In this document: positions 34,937 through 43,112 of the stretch, one piece after another | Position numbering within the stretch: position 1 is the first letter of the stretch | Layout: the number at the start of each line of letters is the position of its first letter | Origin: Bog-473 sp963754445 | Lineage (GTDB): Bacteria; Actinomycetota; Acidimicrobiia; Acidimicrobiales; RAAP-2 | Direction: 5' to 3' | NCBI GenBank assembly: GCA_963754445.1 | Contig: CAVWFT010000001.1 | Location: 496,001 to 560,000 of the forward strand | Length of the DNA: 64,000 nucleotides | The notes under the pieces: generated by a model | What the model saw: only the letters and a program-made list of their open reading frames with translations | The model's database searches: none | Told to the model about the DNA's origin: nothing | Position numbers and translations under genes: made by a program

Positions 34937-36337
34937 TCAGATGCCGTTGCTGATCCCCGCCACATCGGTGACACCGGTGCCTCCGAGCGACCCGGAGAAG
35001 CCGGCGTCGCCGTAGGAGAAGATGCCGCCGTCGGACGCGACGAACCAGTAGCCCCTGCCGGTGGGTGAGGTGTCCATGCCGACGATGGGCTCGTTCAGCT
35101 TGAGGCTGCCGGTCGAGCCGTAGAAACCGGCGTCGCCGTAGGAGAAGATCCCGCCGTCTGCGGCGACGAACCAGTAGCCCTTGCCGTCCGGTGTCGAGGT
35201 CATGCCCACGACCGGCTGGTTGAGGTGGATGCTCCCGGTCGAGCCGTAGAAGCCGGCGTCGCCGTAGGAGAAGATCCCTCCATCGGAGGCCACCAACCAA
35301 TAGCCCTTGCCGTCAGGGGTGGCGGCCATGCCGACGATCGGCTTGTTCAGGTGGAGACTCCCGGTCGAACCGTAGAAGCCGGCGTCGCCGTAGGAGAAGA
35401 TCCCGCCGTCAGACGCCACGAACCAGTAGCCCTTGCCGTCCGGGGTGGCAGCCATGCCCACCACGGGCTTGTTGAGATGCAGGCCTCCCGTGGAGCCGTA
35501 GAAGCCGGCGTCACCACTGGCGAAGACGCCACCGTCGCCCCCGACCATCCAGTAGCCGGCGCCCGTCGGCGTGGCGGCCATGCCCACGATCGGAGCGTTG
35601 AGGTTGTAGTCGAAGGCGCCGTCGAGGTAGTCCAGGTAGTTGTCGTTGCCGAATCCGGTGATCTCGCCCTGCTGACCATAGAGGTAGTAGCCCTGGCCCG
35701 GGGTGCTAGGGGTGAGGTTGTAGGCGATCGTGCCGGAGATGTCGACGGAGGCATTGGTGCAGTCGAACTGGACGCCGACCGTCTGAATCGGCTGCGATCC
35801 GGTCGTGACGACGAACTGGTCGAGCTCGGCAGACATGCTTGCGTCCTCACCGGGGGCAGCTCCCGTTCCGGTCCCACATGTCATGCCGTCAGCTGACACA
35901 TTCGCAGTGAGAGTCGGGTCGTAGACCGTGCCCGCCTGGAGCTGACTCTCGAGTAGGAGAAAACTTCCTCCGTCGGCGGTTCCTGGGCCGTCGCCGAACG
36001 AGATGCAGAGAGGCGATGTCGCGCCCTCGTTGCAGTTCGATTTGGTGCTGTCGTAGGTCGCGGTCGGATTTGCCCACTCGTTCACTGTGGACGTGTCCGT
36101 CGAAAGGTCGGTCACGTCAATGATGACTTCGTTGAGAGGCGCCACCGAGGAGTGGGCCACGCTCGAACGCGCATGAGGCGCAGCGGCTGGAGTGCCGTGG
36201 GCTGACCACGTGTTGACACCGAGAGCTTGGGCCGGCGCCGCCATGGTGACCAGCGCCAATGCGGCAGCGCCGGTGGTCATTACTCCAAGCAACGCGGGTC
36301 GCCAACGGCGCACACGCGTCGTTCGCAAGACGAGCAT
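34937..36337 (-). CDS. Secreted protein with six 42-residue propeller-like repeats
   Basis: Exported protein of 466 residues. The signal peptide (MLVLRTTRVRRWRPALLGVM to about residue 38, ending APAQA) is followed by an unrecognised beta-rich domain (about 60-215) with several Cys. Six repeats then fill the C-terminus, the first degenerate (GYYLYGQQG). The next ones are nearly identical (GYWFVASDGGIFSYGDAGFY ...). A six-bladed beta-propeller is the likely fold; adhesion or glycan binding are guesses. The ATG at 36337 has AAAGGA 6 nt upstream. The frame stays open to another ATG with GGAAGGAAG at 36631, which would add 98 residues. A promoter of the TTACC-repeat type lies at 36684-36714. Confidence 0.72.
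   Translation of the reverse strand: MLVLRTTRVRRWRPALLGVMTTGAAALALVTMAAPAQALGVNTWSAHGTPAAAPHARSSVAHSSVAPLNEVIIDVTDLSTDTSTVNEWANPTATYDSTKSNCNEGATSPLCISFGDGPGTADGGSFLLLESQLQAGTVYDPTLTANVSADGMTCGTGTGAAPGEDASMSAELDQFVVTTGSQPIQTVGVQFDCTNASVDISGTIAYNLTPSTPGQGYYLYGQQGEITGFGNDNYLDYLDGAFDYNLNAPIVGMAATPTGAGYWMVGGDGGVFASGDAGFYGSTGGLHLNKPVVGMAATPDGKGYWFVASDGGIFSYGDAGFYGSTGSLHLNKPIVGMAATPDGKGYWLVASDGGIFSYGDAGFYGSTGSIHLNQPVVGMTSTPDGKGYWFVAADGGIFSYGDAGFYGSTGSLKLNEPIVGMDTSPTGRGYWFVASDGGIFSYGDAGFSGSLGGTGVTDVAGISNGI
34940..35692 (-). repeat. 126-bp tandem coding repeats (42 residues each)
   Basis: Five well-conserved copies and one degenerate copy of a 126-bp unit encode GYW-x-V-x-x-DGG-IFSYGDAGFYGSTG-type blades. 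Conservation extends to the DNA level: GCCGTAGGAGAAGAT recurs every 126 bp. This points to recent amplification or ongoing recombination between copies, in contrast with the diverged copies at 6245-7015. Confidence 0.88.
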
Positions 36338-36683
36338 GTCTGATCCTTTCTGAAGGTGAGCGGCGAAGGATAGGCCGAGCTGGGAGCGGGAGCGGTGAGG
36401 ATTTCGAATTCCAAGTACTTCACGAAACGGGAGTCGGTACTCTGCGTTCGCCTCCATCCACGCTGGACGAGCTCCGCCAACCTGAGCGAAGCCAGGGCAT
36501 TTGGCCGACTGAAAATCGGTGCCACCTCGTCGAGGGCGATGAGCTCGTAAAGGCCCGTGCGTTCGTGGTGCTGTCACCAAGGTAACGAGCGCCCTCCAAA
36601 GGCGGATGTGGCATTGGCGGATGAGATGCATCGTGTCTTCCTTCCTGAAGATGGCGGGATGCGGGCCTGAGCTCACGACCCGC

Positions 36684-36714
36684 ACGGTACGAAAGGGCGG
36701 TAATGCCTCGGTAA
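36684..36714 (-). promoter_or_regulatory. TTACC-repeat promoter A, facing the secreted repeat-protein gene
   Basis: Read on the minus strand: TTACC, 6 bp, TTACC, 9 bp, then TACCGT as -10. The repeats recur at 11 bp, one helical turn, and cover the -35 position, where no TTGACA-like hexamer exists. This suggests an activator-dependent promoter for the gene at 34937. Transcription would start near 36677. Confidence 0.6.
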
Positions 36715-36745
36715 AGGCAGCGAGCGCAGAGGTGTGACGCCGCCT

Positions 36746-36907
36746 TCAGGCTTCGCTGTAGGGCAGCGTCACGTGCACCGGTGGTCGCCAGCAGCCCACG
36801 CGGAGCGACAGTACGTGTTGGACACTGACACTCATGTCAGGGCGGGATCCGTTGCGGTGTGGCAGCGCTGTGCTGCTGGCCCGCGTCGTGTTCATCGTTT
36901 CCATCAT
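36746..36907 (-). CDS. Possible small protein (53 residues)
   Basis: A short open frame beginning MMETMNTTRASS with a strong GGGAGG ribosome binding site 5 nt before its ATG, and TTACC-repeat element B about 40-60 nt further upstream on the same strand. It is polar, has a single Cys and Trp, and has neither signal peptide nor membrane helix; it resembles nothing I know. It could be a real small protein, a leader peptide or chance. The ribosome binding site and promoter placement are the only support. Confidence 0.3.
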   Translation of the reverse strand: MMETMNTTRASSTALPHRNGSRPDMSVSVQHVLSLRVGCWRPPVHVTLPYSEA

Positions 36908-36945
36908 GACGACCTCCCTTTCGGTTTCTCGTTGGTCGTGCCAGT

Positions 36946-36976
36946 GGTTTACAGACGGCCGGTAACGCCTGAGTAA
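36946..36976 (-). promoter_or_regulatory. TTACC-repeat element B
   Basis: On the minus strand: TTACT, 6 bp, TTACC, 9 bp, TAAACC. It has the same spacing as elements A and C, with a poorer -10. It faces the small open frame at 36746-36907. Confidence 0.5.
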
Positions 36977-37012
36977 GGCCAGCTCGGAGGCAATGTGGAT
37001 CCTCGGTTCGCA

Positions 37013-37043
37013 TTACCGGCTCTTTACCGCGCCCCCGTACGTT
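37013..37043 (+). promoter_or_regulatory. TTACC-repeat promoter C of the GlnX-PknG operon
   Basis: On the plus strand: TTACC, 6 bp, TTACC, 9 bp, TACGTT as -10, which ends 6 nt before an in-frame ATG at 37050. Architecture is identical to element A. This is the best candidate promoter for the seven-gene signalling operon. The remaining spacer (36338-37175, 838 bp) contains elements A and B, the small open frame, and about 290 bp before 36631 in which I see no further gene. Confidence 0.6.
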
Positions 37044-37175
37044 CATGGCATGGAGCCCCATGCGCCCGTGTCGGTGACGACATCGACCCGAAACGGAGTT
37101 GCGCTAATGTCCGCCCTCCCTGGGGTGAGGAGGTCGTCCGAAGCAGGTAGCGACGACCACGAAGGAGGACTTCAG

Positions 37176-38498
37176 GTGTCAGCAACGATGGCACCCATAG
37201 CGGGGGCCTCGGCGACACGATCTCGACTGGTACCAGCAAGCTATTCCACGCCGGCGCGTCTGCGACTGGCACTCACCTCACTCGCCCTCCTCGCGCTGGT
37301 TGCCGGTGTCTGTGGGGCTGTGGCTGCTGCCCAACGACAGTCGGACTCGTCGGCTTCGTGGCGGACGGCGGAACCGCTCATGGTGACCGCTCAGGCCATC
37401 GACACATCGTTGTCCGACGCGGACACGACGGCCGCGGCGTCGTTCCTCCAGGGGCGCTTGGAGCCGGCGCCGCTCGAGCACCGCTACCAGAGCGACCTGG
37501 CGACCGCGGCGAGCAGCGTTGCCGCGGCGGCGCAAGAGGCCGGGACCGATCCGCGTGTCGCCGGCGCCCTCCGCACGCTCTCGACCAACCTGCCGGTGTA
37601 CTCGGCCATCGTGCAGGAGGCCGACTTCAACGAGCGCCAGCAGTGGTATCCGCTGGCGGCCGCCTACATCTCCGAGGCGAACAACCTGATGCGGACCCGG
37701 ATCCTGCCTGCGGCGGCGCAGGTCTACGGGACCGAGGGGCACCAACTCTCCAGCGATCAGTCGAGGGCGATCGCTCCGGTTCTGCCCTTCATCGCGGCCG
37801 GTGCGTTCTTCTTGCTGCTCGTCGTGCTCGTGGGTGTCCAGAGCTGGCTCGGTCGAAGATTCCGCCGGCGATGGAACGTGGCCCTGGTCCTGGCCACGGT
37901 GGCAGCACTCGGGTTCGGTCTGTGGGCCGTCGTCGCCATGACGAACCAGGAGAACGGCGTCACGGCGGCACGGCAGAGTGGCTCGCGGGCCGTGTCGACC
38001 TTCACCCAGGCGAGAATCCTTGCCCTCCGGGCTCGGGCCGACGACGAGCTCACGCTGCTCACCCGTGACTCCGACCCGACGTATCAGCAGGACTACACCA
38101 GCACCGAGGCGGCACTGACGCACATGCTCAACTCGCGGATGACCCGCCTGGTCGGCACCGACGACACCCAGCGGACCCAGCTCCACGATGCCCGGTCCGG
38201 GGTCGCGTCCTACGAGGGTCTGCACCGGCAGATTCGCAGGGACGACCTGGCGGGCGACCTTCCCGACGCGATCACCCTCGCGTCGGGCTCGGGTCCACAT
38301 CAGGTCCCCGCGACGTCCGCGGACCTCGACCATGTCCTGACCCGGGGCATCGATGGATCCCAGATCTCGTTCGATCACGCCACGTCGGAGGCGGCAACGG
38401 ATTTGAACGGACTCGCCTGGGGCCTGGTCTTCGGGCTCCTGGTCGTGCTCATCCTCCTCTACATCGGATTCCGACCTCGACTCGAGGAGTATCGATGA
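37176..38498 (+). CDS. GlnX-like membrane sensor protein
   Basis: Integral membrane protein of 440 residues with four transmembrane helices (about 29-52, 200-222, 233-256 and 408-430). The first pair encloses an extracytoplasmic helical domain of about 145 residues and the second pair another of about 150. This topology, and its place just before a GlnH-like lipoprotein and PknG, match GlnX of mycobacteria, which relays amino-acid binding by GlnH to PknG. The GTG start has a strong AAGGAGG 7 nt upstream. An in-frame ATG at 37050, 6 nt after a -10 hexamer, could give a leaderless form 42 residues longer. The 3' end overlaps the next gene by ATGA. The sequence itself is not strongly conserved, so context carries much of the call. 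Confidence 0.72.
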   Translation: MSATMAPIAGASATRSRLVPASYSTPARLRLALTSLALLALVAGVCGAVAAAQRQSDSSASWRTAEPLMVTAQAIDTSLSDADTTAAASFLQGRLEPAPLEHRYQSDLATAASSVAAAAQEAGTDPRVAGALRTLSTNLPVYSAIVQEADFNERQQWYPLAAAYISEANNLMRTRILPAAAQVYGTEGHQLSSDQSRAIAPVLPFIAAGAFFLLLVVLVGVQSWLGRRFRRRWNVALVLATVAALGFGLWAVVAMTNQENGVTAARQSGSRAVSTFTQARILALRARADDELTLLTRDSDPTYQQDYTSTEAALTHMLNSRMTRLVGTDDTQRTQLHDARSGVASYEGLHRQIRRDDLAGDLPDAITLASGSGPHQVPATSADLDHVLTRGIDGSQISFDHATSEAATDLNGLAWGLVFGLLVVLILLYIGFRPRLEEYR

Positions 38499-39496
38499 CG
38501 TCGGCCCGGGCAACCGTGTGGCGGCGACGCCCGGTCGAGACGGCAGCGCTCCTTCTCGTGGCGGCGCTCCTCGTTGCCTGCGGCACGGGTGTCACGGCCG
38601 GAGCCTCGACACCTGCGCCCGACGTTCTGCCCAAGGGGGCCGAGATCGTGCACCCGCACCCGACCGGTACGGCCTGCGACGCCACGGCCAGCCTGGCCCC
38701 TCCAGCGGCCATGCCGACGCCGGGGGACATGCCGAGCGGTTCGTACATGGCGGAGATCAAGGCGCGGGGCTATCTCCGGGTGGGAGTCGACCAGAACACC
38801 TACCTGTGGGGGTACCGCGATCCGGTGACAGGCGCCCTGTCGGGCTTCGACATCGACATGCTGGACCAGATCGCCGTGGCCATCTTCGGTTCGGATTCTC
38901 CGCGGTACGTACGGCCCGTCATCGTCCCGAACACGGAGCGGGAGCAGGCCGTCGAGTCGGGGCGCGTGGACGTGCTGGCCGAGACGATGACGATCACCTG
39001 CGATCGCGCCAAGAAGGTGGATTTCTCGAGTGTCTACTACGAGGCGGGGCAGCAGATCCTCGTGCCCTACAACTCGACGATCACCGGGCCCCAAGACCTG
39101 GGTGGCAAGCGGGTGTGCGCCATCAACGGCTCCACGTCGCTGAGCAACCTGGTCGGTCCGTCCATGCCCCGACACATGCAGCTCTGGGGTGTGGCCAACC
39201 AGACGGACTGCCTGGTCATGCTCCAACAGGGCCAGGTGGACGCCATCAGCACCGACAACGCCATCCTCGTCGGGCTGGAGGCACAGGACCCGAACACGAA
39301 ACTGGTCGGGCCGACCTTCAGCAGCGAACCGTACGGCATGGCCATCAGCAAGGCGCACCCGGACTTCACCCGATTCGTCAACGGCGTGCTGGCCCTGGTC
39401 GAGGCCGACGGCACCTGGACCCAGATCTACGACCAGACGCTGGCCCCCTTCACCCATGCCCCGGCCCCGGCCCCGCCCCCGGCGACCTATCGGTGA
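38495..39496 (+). CDS. GlnH-like solute-binding lipoprotein
   Basis: Family 3 extracellular solute-binding protein of 333 residues, a lipoprotein by its lipobox (LVAC, lipidated C29). The bilobed domain is recognisable in LRVGVDQNTYLWGYRDP, LSGFDIDMLDQIAVAIFG, VDVLAETMTITCDRAKKVDFS and LGGKRVCAINGSTS. Two added Cys pairs may form disulphides. Typical ligands are polar amino acids; mycobacterial GlnH binds aspartate, glutamate and asparagine. No ABC permease or ATPase genes accompany it, which supports a sensing rather than transport role. ATGA overlap with the GlnX-like gene and GTGA overlap with the next. Confidence 0.85.
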   Translation: MTSARATVWRRRPVETAALLLVAALLVACGTGVTAGASTPAPDVLPKGAEIVHPHPTGTACDATASLAPPAAMPTPGDMPSGSYMAEIKARGYLRVGVDQNTYLWGYRDPVTGALSGFDIDMLDQIAVAIFGSDSPRYVRPVIVPNTEREQAVESGRVDVLAETMTITCDRAKKVDFSSVYYEAGQQILVPYNSTITGPQDLGGKRVCAINGSTSLSNLVGPSMPRHMQLWGVANQTDCLVMLQQGQVDAISTDNAILVGLEAQDPNTKLVGPTFSSEPYGMAISKAHPDFTRFVNGVLALVEADGTWTQIYDQTLAPFTHAPAPAPPPATYR

Positions 39497-40692
39497 TCAC
39501 CATGACCAAGCGGAGCATCTTCGACGTCGACCGCCGTATCGCCGGCGCGCGCACCATGCTCGACCGCGCGACACGGCGCCTGGTCGACATCGACGCCGAT
39601 GTGACCAGGCAACTCCTGGCGGCCTCGGGTGCCCTGCGGGGCCAAACGGCGTCACGGTGGGCAGATGCCTCGTCCCGGCTCGACGGCCTCTGGCGTGATC
39701 AGCTCGCGCTGGACCAGCTGCTCGAGAGGGTGGCGCACGTCCGCCAGCAGCGGCTGTGGTGGTCCCAGGCCGCCCTGGCCGAGCTGGACGACCTGTTGGA
39801 GGGCGCCCATGTCCTCATCGCACAGAGCGATCCTGGTCCGCTCACGCTCACCGGCAACAGCGCACGGGTGCGCAGGACGACGATCGAAGCGGTACTCGAA
39901 CAGATGTCCCGTGACTACGACATCGTGGCCGCGCTGGTCTGCCAGGTGGCCGAGGTCTGGGCGGAACCGACCCAGCGCCTCGATGCCCTGGCGCACCAGG
40001 TCCGCGAGGTCGCCGACAGCACGACATGGTTCGGGGCTCAAGGGCCGCCGGAGCTGGCCACACTGGCGCCGGCACTGGCCGCTGCCCTCGACCAGGCCCA
40101 TCACGACCCTTTGGAGCTCGACCTGTCCGAGGTGGAGGTGCTCGAAGAACGCGTGGCCCGCCTCGTCGTGCTCGTGTCGCATCTGGCACGAGGCCGGCAC
40201 GAGCGGGACGCCGACCTGATCGCCATCTCCGAGTCCGTGCAACGTGGCATGCACGACCTGGCGCAAGGAAAGTCGGCTCTGGCTGATTCCTCCGCACGAG
40301 TGGTGATGCCGACGTCGGCGTCGGAGGTGGCGGACGAGCTCGGTCTCGCGCTCGGGCAGTTGGGTCGGGAGTGCACGGCCTTCCTGGCTTCGGACGCGCC
40401 GGTCGACTGCGTGACGCTGCGTGGCCGCGTGGACGAACTGCGGGCGAGGCTGGCCGCCGTGCTGGCTCTCGGCCCCGAGCGGGTCGGCGAACGAGACGAG
40501 CTGCGTGGCGTGTTGGAGGCGTACCGAGCGAAGGTACGGCATCTCGGTCTCGCCGAGGACGCTGAGCTCGACCTGCACTACGAACAGGCCCAGGCAGAGC
40601 TGTCGCTGGCGCCCTGTGACGTGGAGCGGGCGGCACGGCTGGTCGAACAGTACAGACGGACCGTCACGACACGGACCGGAGGTGTGCAGTGA
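39493..40692 (+). CDS. Unrecognised helical protein of the PknG island
   Basis: Soluble protein of 399 residues, almost entirely alpha-helical by composition and heptad-like spacing (ARTMLDRATRRLVDIDADV, ALDQLLERVAHVRQQ, ELRARLAAVLALG). There is no signal peptide, membrane helix or known motif. It sits between the GlnH-like lipoprotein and the PknG-like kinase, with 4-bp overlaps on both sides, and may be a cytoplasmic adaptor joining GlnX to the kinase. The GTG start is set by the GTGA overlap; an ATG three codons later is possible. The function is unknown and the adaptor role is inference from position. Confidence 0.7.
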   Translation: MITMTKRSIFDVDRRIAGARTMLDRATRRLVDIDADVTRQLLAASGALRGQTASRWADASSRLDGLWRDQLALDQLLERVAHVRQQRLWWSQAALAELDDLLEGAHVLIAQSDPGPLTLTGNSARVRRTTIEAVLEQMSRDYDIVAALVCQVAEVWAEPTQRLDALAHQVREVADSTTWFGAQGPPELATLAPALAAALDQAHHDPLELDLSEVEVLEERVARLVVLVSHLARGRHERDADLIAISESVQRGMHDLAQGKSALADSSARVVMPTSASEVADELGLALGQLGRECTAFLASDAPVDCVTLRGRVDELRARLAAVLALGPERVGERDELRGVLEAYRAKVRHLGLAEDAELDLHYEQAQAELSLAPCDVERAARLVEQYRRTVTTRTGGVQ

Positions 40693-43097
40693 GCGCCTCG
40701 TGCCGACGTGCCGGGTGCATCGGCCACATCGACGACGGCTATTGCGACACCTGCGGGCATCGCGAGACCGGGACCCAGCCCGGCCCCGCCGAGACTCCTG
40801 CTGGCGCGCCGACCCCGACCTCGTCAGCGGTCGTGCCCGACGCGCGGGCGGGGGCTCCGTGCGGCCACTCGGGATGTGCGGGGATGGTGGCCGCCGACGG
40901 GTATTGCGATCAGTGTGGCCGCGCCGCGTCCAAGGGTTCCGGGCTCTCGGAGGCGCGCACAACTCCGCCCCTGGAGCTGGCCGCCGGGGCGCCGTCCGCG
41001 CTCTCGGCCGCCTCCGTGGGGACGAGCACCGTGCGCAGGGTCTCGGCCGCGTCGATCGGCACCGCGGCGAGTGGCGCGACGCCCGGCAGCCAACGGGCCG
41101 GCCTCGGTGCCGGCCTGGTCGATCTTCCGTCGATCCCCGAACGCGATCCGTTGGACGCGGTCATCCAGAATCCGGAAGTCACGGAGAAGAAGCGGTACTG
41201 CGGTCGCTGCGGGCACCCCGTCGGACGCGTCCGCGGCCCTCGTCCCGCCCGGCCGGAGGGCTACTGCCCGCATTGCGGCGCGCAGTACTCCTTCACGCCC
41301 AAGCTGGCGCCGGGGGACCTGGTCGCGGGCCAATACCTGGTGGCGGGATGCCTGGCCCACGGCGGACTGGGTTGGGTCTACCTGGCCCAGGACATGAATC
41401 TCGACGGATCATGGGTGGTCCTCAAGGGCCTTCTCGATTCCGGGGACAACTCGGCCATGGCGGCCGCACTGGCGGAGAAGCGCTTCTTGACGGAAGTTCG
41501 ACACGCCAACATCGTGCGCATCTACAACTTCGTGCAGCACGGCGGTGCCGGCTACATCGTGATGGAGTACATCGGGGGCGAGTCGCTCAAGGAACTCCGG
41601 CTCCGCCATCGGGCGGAGACCGGCGGCCCGTTGCCCGTCGCCCAGGCCATTGCGTATGTGTTGGGCATCCTGCCCGCCCTGGCCCACCTGCATCACCGAG
41701 GCCTGCTCTTCTGCGACTTCAAGCCCGACAACGTGATCCGTACCGGAGAACACATCACGCTGATCGATCTCGGCGGGGTCCGCCGAGAGGACGATCAGCA
41801 CAGCGACCTCTACGGGACGGTCGGCTATCAAGCCCCAGAGGTCGGTGAGCGCGGGGCCAGCGTCGCCTCGGATCTCTACACCGTGGGACGGACCCTGGCG
41901 GTCCTCAGCATCGACTTCCCCGGCTATCAGGACGAGAAACGGCACGCCACGTCGCTCCCGCCCGTCGCCGACGTGGCGGTGTTCGAGCGCTACGACTCCT
42001 TCTACCGCTTTCTCCTCCGGGCGACGGCCGTCGATCCGAGCGCTCGGTTCCAGAGTGCGGAGGAGATGGCCGAACAACTCCTCGGTGTCCTCCGCCAGGT
42101 CGTCGCCGTCGACGGGGGCAGCCCGTCTCCCGCCGCCAGCGTCCTCTTCAGCGCCGAGCTGGGTGCCGCTCCCGACGGCAACCACTGGCAATTCCTCCCC
42201 CTGCCCGCCGTCGACCCCACCGACCCGGCTGCGGGGATCTTGGCCACGCTGGCTCTCGCCAGCCCCTCGCAGCAAGAGACCCTGCTGGCCACGACGCCGC
42301 CTTCTCCGGAGTTGAGCCTGGCCGTGGCCCGGCTCGCCATGGAGCGGGGTGACCTCGAGGTGGCCGCGGCTGAACTCGAGTCGGCGGAGTCCCAGGGTGG
42401 AGGCTGGCGCGTCGCGTGGTGGCGTGGCGTCTTGTTGGTCGCCGAAGGCCAGGCCTCCGAGGCGGTCCGCTATTTCGCCGCGGTGTCCGCGGAGCTGCCC
42501 GGTGAACTGGCACCGAAGCTGGCCCTGGCCGCCTGTCACGAACACGAGTCCACGCATGCCCCGGACGAGGCGCTTCGCACGGCGGGGCTGCGGGCGGCGG
42601 CCAGGACCTACAGCCTGGTGGCGTCGACGGACCCGACCTGTGTCACCGCCTGCTTCGGGCTGGCCCGTGTCTGCATGACCCTGTGTGACCGAGACGGGGC
42701 GGTGGCCGCCCTGCAGCGGGTGCCGCGCTCGTCCGCCTCCTTCGTCGACGCGCAGGTGACGCTGTGCTCGGTCCTGTGCGCGGACATCCCCGGTGAGGCG
42801 CCCACGCTCGCACACCTCGTCGCTGCCTCCAAGGCCTTGCACTCCGTGACCCTCGACAGCTCGGTCCGCCTCCCCCTGGCGCGTGACGTCCACAGCCGGG
42901 CACTGGCCCTCCTGGTCGACGGGAAGGCGCCTCCACAGCAGGAGCTGATCATCTGTGACGCACCGTTGACCGAGGACGGACAACGGCTCGCCATCGAGCA
43001 GGATTTGCGCGACTTGGCCAAGCGCGCTTCGAAACCCGAAGAGCGCTGGCGCCTGGTGGACCTGGCCAACGAACTTCGACCGCGCACACTGACCTGA
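40689..43097 (+). CDS. pknG: PknG-like Ser/Thr protein kinase
   Basis: Soluble kinase of 802 residues with PknG architecture. Two N-terminal Cys4 units (C5, C10, C19, C22 and C58, C63, C73, C76) precede the rubredoxin-like metal site (C171, C174, C193, C196). The kinase domain has AHGGLGWVYLAQD as glycine loop, K246 in VVLKG, FCDFKPDN as catalytic loop with D343 and no preceding Arg (non-RD, as in PknG), and DLG at 360-362. The C-terminal third is TPR-like with ELAPKLALA and FGLARVC, closely following mycobacterial PknG to the last helix. In mycobacteria PknG phosphorylates the FHA protein GarA to control 2-oxoglutarate metabolism. Confidence 0.93.
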   Translation: MSASCRRAGCIGHIDDGYCDTCGHRETGTQPGPAETPAGAPTPTSSAVVPDARAGAPCGHSGCAGMVAADGYCDQCGRAASKGSGLSEARTTPPLELAAGAPSALSAASVGTSTVRRVSAASIGTAASGATPGSQRAGLGAGLVDLPSIPERDPLDAVIQNPEVTEKKRYCGRCGHPVGRVRGPRPARPEGYCPHCGAQYSFTPKLAPGDLVAGQYLVAGCLAHGGLGWVYLAQDMNLDGSWVVLKGLLDSGDNSAMAAALAEKRFLTEVRHANIVRIYNFVQHGGAGYIVMEYIGGESLKELRLRHRAETGGPLPVAQAIAYVLGILPALAHLHHRGLLFCDFKPDNVIRTGEHITLIDLGGVRREDDQHSDLYGTVGYQAPEVGERGASVASDLYTVGRTLAVLSIDFPGYQDEKRHATSLPPVADVAVFERYDSFYRFLLRATAVDPSARFQSAEEMAEQLLGVLRQVVAVDGGSPSPAASVLFSAELGAAPDGNHWQFLPLPAVDPTDPAAGILATLALASPSQQETLLATTPPSPELSLAVARLAMERGDLEVAAAELESAESQGGGWRVAWWRGVLLVAEGQASEAVRYFAAVSAELPGELAPKLALAACHEHESTHAPDEALRTAGLRAAARTYSLVASTDPTCVTACFGLARVCMTLCDRDGAVAALQRVPRSSASFVDAQVTLCSVLCADIPGEAPTLAHLVAASKALHSVTLDSSVRLPLARDVHSRALALLVDGKAPPQQELIICDAPLTEDGQRLAIEQDLRDLAKRASKPEERWRLVDLANELRPRTLT

Positions 43098-43112
43098 CTG
43101 GAGTCCAAGACC

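Noticed and set aside
36338..36630. A riboswitch in the leader of the secreted repeat-protein gene
   Set aside because: The leader is long and can form hairpins, and c-di-GMP and c-di-AMP riboswitches were considered, but none of their conserved core sequences could be matched.
38495..39496. An ABC-transporter role for the solute-binding lipoprotein
   Set aside because: No permease or ATPase gene is adjacent and the gene is coupled to GlnX- and PknG-like genes, so sensing is favoured, although a distant transporter cannot be excluded.
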